Positions 59,541-64,000 of a stretch of DNA of 64,000 bases are shown piece after piece. This DNA comes from Arenicola marina (Eukaryota; Annelida; Polychaeta; Arenicolidae): the NCBI GenBank assembly GCA_964019135.1, contig OZ025263.1, forward strand, positions 24,985,639 through 25,049,638, read 5' to 3'. Under the pieces are notes generated by a model. It was not told the origin of the DNA and did not search any database. It worked only from the letters and a program-made list of their open reading frames with translations. A program made the position numbers and the translations under genes. Positions within the stretch are counted from its first letter, which is position 1. The number at the start of each line of letters is the position of its first letter.

Positions 59541-60684
59541 GAAGCTACATCTACTATTAACTAGATGAGATCTATCATCTATTGGTTCTTGAAAAACATA
59601 CGGATATTATATGCATAGGGGAATCCTGGCTCAACGTTACGATTTCCAACTCGTCGCCGTCTTTGTTCGTGGCAGCTTGTCTGCTCGTCGGCGACCAGAG
59701 TTGGAAAACGATAACATTGAGTCTGTATGGTTAGAGGTTGTGCGGCCGCACCAGAGAGTTCTCATATGTGCATACTATAGAGCGCCAAACGCCCGCATGG
59801 ACTCTGTAAACGAATTCATGTCTCAACTGCAAGACTCCTGGAATAATGCCTCTGCAGAAAACTCAGATACTATTGTTTTAACAGGGGACTTCAATGATAA
59901 ATGCTTAACTTTCGCAGGCAATCACGATGATAGTGACTTGAGGTATCGATTAGTATATTTTGTAAACAATAATAACTTATCGCAACTGATAACCGAGCAA
60001 ACGCGTATAACACCAACCAGTGTTTCTCAGCTTGATCTAGTAATTACTGATTCTCCTGGAAAGATTAGTCAATGCGGAGTTATCTCACCGATATGCAACT
60101 TAGATCATCATATTGTGTACTGCCACATAAAGTATAAGATGCATCACCAGGCTCCGATTAAACAAAATATATACGTTTATAACAATGCCGATTTCATTGG
60201 CATGCGAGAACATTTATCCGCAGCCCCTTGGAATGAAGGCATGGACCCTGGTGCGAGTATTGACGACTGTGTCAACCACTGGAACTCTATGTTTCAAACA
60301 TCAGTGAGTAGATTTATTCCAAGCAATTCAGTTTTTATCAGACCGCGAGACAAACCATGGATGTCGGCGAACATTAAAAGACTTCTCAGAAAGAGGGACC
60401 GCTTGTATAAACGTTTTGCCAAGCGTAGAACCGACTCCTCGTACAAACTATATGTTGATGCCCGCCGAGAGGCGCACCTGGAAATAGACCGGGCCAAGGA
60501 AGGGTATTATGCTAGGCTTAACAGGCGACTCAGAGACCCAAATACCACAAGCACGGAATTTTTTAAACTACGCAAAATATTTTACTGTGATAAAGAAGAC
60601 ACACGGGTGCCCGCGTTATTAGAGAACGGCTTTTGGCTGTCAAACCCACTTCGCAAAGCAAACGTCCTCACTGAATATTTTTGA
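59541..60684 (+). pseudogene. LINE ORF2, endonuclease (APE/EEP) part
   Basis: A short piece in frame 2 at about 59,562-59,640 contains IICIGESWL, whose Glu matches the metal-binding residue of APE-type endonucleases. A frame change then leads to the open frame at 59,611-60,684. There GDFND (residues 92-96), SQLDLVIT (139-146) and NLDHHIVY (163-170) match the catalytic GDFN, SxLDxxxT and SDH motifs. A Leu stands before the final Asp-His where Ser is usual. The later part (residues 240-357) is the linker between endonuclease and reverse transcriptase, rich in Arg/Lys. The protein nicks target DNA to prime reverse transcription. This copy cannot work because of the frameshift and the stop at 60,682-60,684. 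Confidence 0.82.
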
Positions 60685-60765
60685 CTTCTCAGAAAGAGGG
60701 ACCGTTTGTATAAACGTTTTGCCAAGCGTAGAACCGACTCCTCGTACAAACTATATGTTGATGCC
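60380..60765 (+). repeat. 83-bp internal duplication in LINE ORF2 (303-bp offset)
   Basis: 60,380-60,462 and 60,683-60,765 are identical except for one C/T difference. The offset is a multiple of three, so the frame is kept. However, the second copy begins with a TGA stop and replaces the linker that should lead into the reverse transcriptase. Confidence 0.95.
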
Positions 60766-61509
60766 TTGTTGAGAAGTCTTTTAAGTCTGAATATTAAAGA
60801 AACAGCAGAAGTCATAGCCCAGCCACTGGCTGACCTGTTTAATCGCAGTATGGTATCACACAGTTTCCCATGCAGCTGGAAAGAAGCAAATATAACACCA
60901 GTCTATGAGAAAGGAGATAAACATGTGAAAGATAACTATCGCCCTATCTCCTTGCTATCATGTGTTGGCAAAATTATGGAACGAATCGTATGTGATGAAT
61001 TGTATAACAATTGTATGAAAAACAAAATATTAACTTGAAGAAACGCTGGGTTTGAGAAAAATGATTCAACTGTCAACCAATTAACATATATTACTCATAG
61101 AATATATCAATCGCTTGAATGTAACCGGGATTCTATGATGGTATTTTTAGACGTGTCGAAGGCCTTTGACCGGGTTTATCACGATGGACTCCTACATAAG
61201 CTCCAGGCATTTGGTATAACTGGTGACCTACTGTTGTGGTTCAATAGCCATTTGAGTAATCGTAGCCAACGAGTTGTGTTAGACGGTAATGCCTCGGAAT
61301 ATAGAAAAATTAATGCCAGTGTCCCACAAGGTTCGATTCTTGGACCCTTACTGTTCCTTATCTATGTGAATGATATAATAGACGGACTAGAAGGTGACAT
61401 ATTCCTGTACGCGGACGATACATCTGTATTTTTTGTCCTTGATAGCAATAGAAATTCGGAAGCCATAAATCGCGACCTCGCAAAGTTATGGGACTGGGCG
61501 TCTCAATAG
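60706..61509 (+). pseudogene. LINE ORF2, reverse transcriptase part
   Basis: Same frame as the endonuclease part. WKEANITPVYEKGD and NYRPISLLS are the early RT motifs. FLDVSKAFD at 61,144-61,170 carries the first catalytic Asp (motif A). SVPQGSILGPLLFLIYVND is motif B. LYADDT near 61,405 carries the Asp pair of motif C. In-frame stops TGA (61,036-61,038) and TAG (61,507-61,509) interrupt it; both could be single-base changes from TGG, but that is inference. The polymerase copies LINE RNA at the nicked target. All catalytic Asp residues remain, so the decay is fairly recent. Confidence 0.88.
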
Positions 61510-62291
61510 AGGGTATCTTTTAACCCGAGCAAAACAGTGTACATGACATTCAGCAAAAGGCCTCGTAACCCGGACGGCTTACAAATTTATTTTGGCTGTA
61601 CTTTAATGCGTCGTGTTGACAGCCATTGTCACGAGCAATATGAACTGGGCCGCCCAGGTTGACAATATGGTTGACAAGGCGTCTAAGGCCGTGTCACTCT
61701 TTAAACGAATGCTTGGGCGTATTGACAGGAAAACAAAGATGAGTATTTACAAGACAAATATCAGACCACTCTTAGAGTATGCAACGCCTGTGTTTCATGG
61801 TAATCTGACAAACCACCAGTCGCAACGATTAGAAACTGTACAACGCCAGGCCCTGTTGACAACTACAAGAGCTTACTCTAGTACGTCGCATCAACGCCTT
61901 CTGTCTGAAACTGGTGTTGATTCGTTGTCGACAAGTCGTGCTTATTTTTGTGCATGCATGTTCTATAAGATGGTAAAAGGTCTGGCTCCTCAATACCTCG
62001 CTGGTTCCACCCACCGTGTCTGATGTGTCCCATTACTCTCTACGCCATAATAACGACTTTTATCTTCCAGTAATCAAAAAAACATACTACATGAATTCTT
62101 TTTTATGGACCTCTGTCAGAGCATGGAACTCCCTCCCCCAGGACCTGAAAACATCCACGTCCCTCTTATCGTTTAAAACAATGTACTTTGATTCGCCAAA
62201 CGTCCTATATGATATGTTTAAAGCTACATGTGGAGCTGACCGTTGCAACGGCTGTACCAAAATAAACATCAACAGGAAATGTTACCTTTGA
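61510..62291 (+). pseudogene. LINE ORF2, C-terminal region
   Basis: Continues after the TAG with FNPSKTVYMTFS (RT motif D) in frame 1. It then shifts to frame 2 near 61,613 (NMNWAAQVDNMVDKASKAVS, LLEYATPVFHGNLT) and to frame 3 near 62,016 (HYSLRHNNDFYLPVIKK, SFLWTSVRAWNSLPQDL). The last two strings are typical of the C-terminal part of CR1/Jockey/RTE-X-like ORF2 proteins. It ends with a Cys-containing segment (CGADRCNGC) and TGA near 62,289-62,291. Two frameshifts separate it from the RT. Confidence 0.85.
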
Positions 62292-63487
62292 CCACAAGCA
62301 GTGTCAACGGCCACCGCTAAAGAAAAAGTGGCGCTCCGGACGCTTCTATTGTCTCATATAATTTAGCGCTTGGGCCCCCTGTCGGTGGCACCGGTAAACG
62401 ACTTGTGTACACACGTTTATGACGTTTCAAATCAGCACAAGTTTTCATTTTTGTGGCGGACAATTCATGAATTTGAAATGTTTTGCTCATTTTTTTTTTT
62501 TTTTTAATACTTGGACGTCCGGTTGCAGAACTCTATAGGCCTATGAGGTGATGATGATGTTATTCTTATAGGGTATTTCCTTTCATATTGGCAAAGCAGT
62601 TCAATTTAATTGCGTAGACATGACACAAGCATAAGTTTCGAAGAGTAATCCCCGGTGAGGTCGATATCTCGTTGCTGCTAGAGAACAAAGGATAAGTGTA
62701 CTTGGAAAATGGTAGTTTTGTGTCTCAAATATCGGTCACTGGATGACCTTAGTTAAAAGATTTCCCCCAGAGCAGGACTAACGTGGATGTCTATCCTTAT
62801 TTCGAATACAATGAAGTGAATCGCTTGTTACAGAAATACTATTTTACTACAGCCTCTGTTACAATCCAAAAACGTCCGGGAAAAAATGGTCACAAAGTAA
62901 TGCACGTGAGATATCATAATATTTCAAAGAACCAGATAGTTGATCTAAAGGTCACATGGATAAGCAGTGGTTGCTACGGCAACCATCAACATGAGAAGCA
63001 TGAGGGCAAAACTGTCTTGAGGAAGACTTCGCTAGATAGCCACCGTTCTGTACCATATCTACTGATGAGCAGCTGACACAACTCTGTTGAAAATATCTCG
63101 ACGTCTGCATCCCGCCATTCCTAGGTACTTCATGTTCATCTCTGAGTCTCCTTCGACCGCATGCTTTGTAAAGCTTGCTCGCATGTCATCGGTTAAAGAG
63201 AAGGGATCAACGGCTGGTTTGAAGGGGATTCCCAGTATCGCAGCGGGTGACGCTTATAATGAAATGTGTAAGTGGCCCGCATGATTATTTATGCTAGAGT
63301 AGATCCAAATGATCGATTTTCTTTCAGTTTCTTTTCTTCCTGGCTCTTCTTGAACCGCTTTCATCCTTGACAGGCCACCCAGCCAGCCTTTTCCTTCGAC
63401 TCATATCATCTTGCCCTCATTTTATGCCACGTCAGAGCACGCAAGGTTTATGAAAAGTTATGCCATGTGCAACTTTTCTCTGGCTCC
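62292..63487. other. No recognised gene after the LINE
   Basis: Includes a run of 16 T near 62,490-62,506 and a short open frame at 62,783-63,076 with no recognised domain or start context. Nothing else could be supported. Confidence 0.5.
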
Positions 63488-63553
63488 GGATCAGAGATCA
63501 TAAATCAGAGATCAGAGGTCAGGAATCAGAGATCAGAGATCAGAGATCAGAGA
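63488..63553. repeat. 7-bp microsatellite (ATCAGAG)n
   Basis: Imperfect then perfect copies of ATCAGAG, with variants such as ATAAATCAGAG and GGTCAGG at the left. Confidence 0.92.
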
Positions 63554-63659
63554 TCTATTATTCAATTTTCGATAATTTAGTTTTCGTTTTACTTGTGTTG
63601 CCCAGATTGCGTATGATAAAACACTGATGCTGTGACCCTGCAACTGGAAGAATCTGGAA
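63554..63659. other. Short spacer
   Basis: No feature recognised. Confidence 0.5.
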
Positions 63660-64000
63660 GGCTGGTTTCGGAGGGACTCAGCCATAGAGTGGTGGCCTGT
63701 GAGGGTCTCAGCCACAGAGTGCTGGCCTGGGAGGGTCTCAGCCACAGAGGGCTGGCCTTGGGATCTCGGCCACAAAGGGCTGGCCTGGGAGGATCTTGGC
63801 CACAGAGGGTTGGCCTGGGAGGGACTCGGCTACAGAGGGCTCTCCTGGGGGGATTCGGCTACAGAGGGCTCTCCTGGGGGGATTCGGCTACAGAAGGCTC
63901 TCCTGGGGGGATTCGGCTACAGAGGGCTCTCCTGGGGGGATTCGGCTACAGAGGGCTCTCCTGGGGGGATTCGGCTACAGAGGGCTCTCCTGGGGGGATT
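63660..64000. repeat. ~31-33-bp minisatellite, truncated by the window end
   Basis: Units combine GGACTCAGCCACAGAGGGCT with GGCCTGGGA. The last five or more units are nearly identical (GGATTCGGCTACAGAGGGCT with CTCCTGGGG), while the left ones are diverged. The array continues beyond the window, so its length is unknown. Confidence 0.93.

Larger units (their letters stand above)
58398..62291 (+). mobile_element. Degenerate LINE (non-LTR retrotransposon)
   Basis: The order is ORF1, an apurinic-type endonuclease, reverse transcriptase and a long C-terminal region, all on the plus strand. No RNase H domain, LTR or integrase was seen. Frameshifts, in-frame stops and an internal duplication make this copy inactive. 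Clade assignment (CR1, Jockey, RTE-X or similar) cannot be settled by eye. The 5' end is uncertain, the last stop codon is at about 62,291, and no poly(A) or microsatellite tail was recognised after it. Confidence 0.85.

Noticed and set aside
62783-63076. A 97-codon plus-strand protein after the LINE
   Set aside because: A pyrimidine stretch and AG precede it like a splice acceptor, but there is no ATG start, no recognised domain and no partner exon.

Overview
The window is eukaryotic genomic DNA made almost entirely of repeats and decaying mobile elements. It probably comes from a marine invertebrate or basal deuterostome. That assignment is inference from the combination of a two-copy tRNA-derived SINE, a LINE with apurinic-type endonuclease and reverse transcriptase, long-TIR DNA transposons, a helicase exon ending in a GT splice donor, many unrelated minisatellites and recurrent poly-G/poly-C tracts. 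No intact host gene, rRNA, tRNA gene, operon or CRISPR array was found.

Layout. (1) Positions 1-33,338 are one uninterrupted satellite array built from 15-, 21- and 23-bp 'words' around GAGACTGAGCTCTGT. It is organised into nested higher-order tandem duplications of about 739, 778, 798, 2,702 and 7,777 bp. (2) 33,339-38,847 is gene-free sequence with G-runs and several short unrelated minisatellites. (3) 38,848-43,030 is a large foldback locus. A 124-bp tandem repeat runs forward on the left, a core of roughly 100-bp inverted units contains a 200-N assembly gap, and the same 124-bp family runs in reverse on the right. Hairpin-forming 'words' of the type TTTTCACG...CGTGAAAA spread beyond it to 43,520. 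(4) 44,770-48,441 is a 3.7-kb DNA transposon with about 490-bp terminal inverted repeats. Its broken gene encodes a FEN1/XPG-fold (PIN-like) nuclease. (5) 49,960-50,213 and 56,871-57,130 are two diverged copies of one tRNA-derived SINE in opposite orientations. (6) 51,954-54,066 is a second long-TIR element with a perfect 9-bp target-site duplication. It carries the first exon of a RecQ-like helicase. (7) 58,398 to about 62,291 is a degenerate LINE. Its ORF1 combines an L1-ORF1p-like part with a C-terminal IMPACT/YigZ-like domain. Its ORF2 has endonuclease and reverse transcriptase separated by an internal duplication. (8) 63,488-64,000 is microsatellite followed by a minisatellite that runs off the window.

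Nothing here forms a host pathway. The coding content belongs to mobile elements: the nuclease in one TIR element, the helicase exon in a second, and the two LINE proteins. The SINE would depend on LINE machinery, but no tail shared with this LINE was seen. The best candidates for undescribed biology are the foldback locus, the nuclease-encoding TIR element, the helicase-bearing TIR element and the LINE ORF1 domain fusion.
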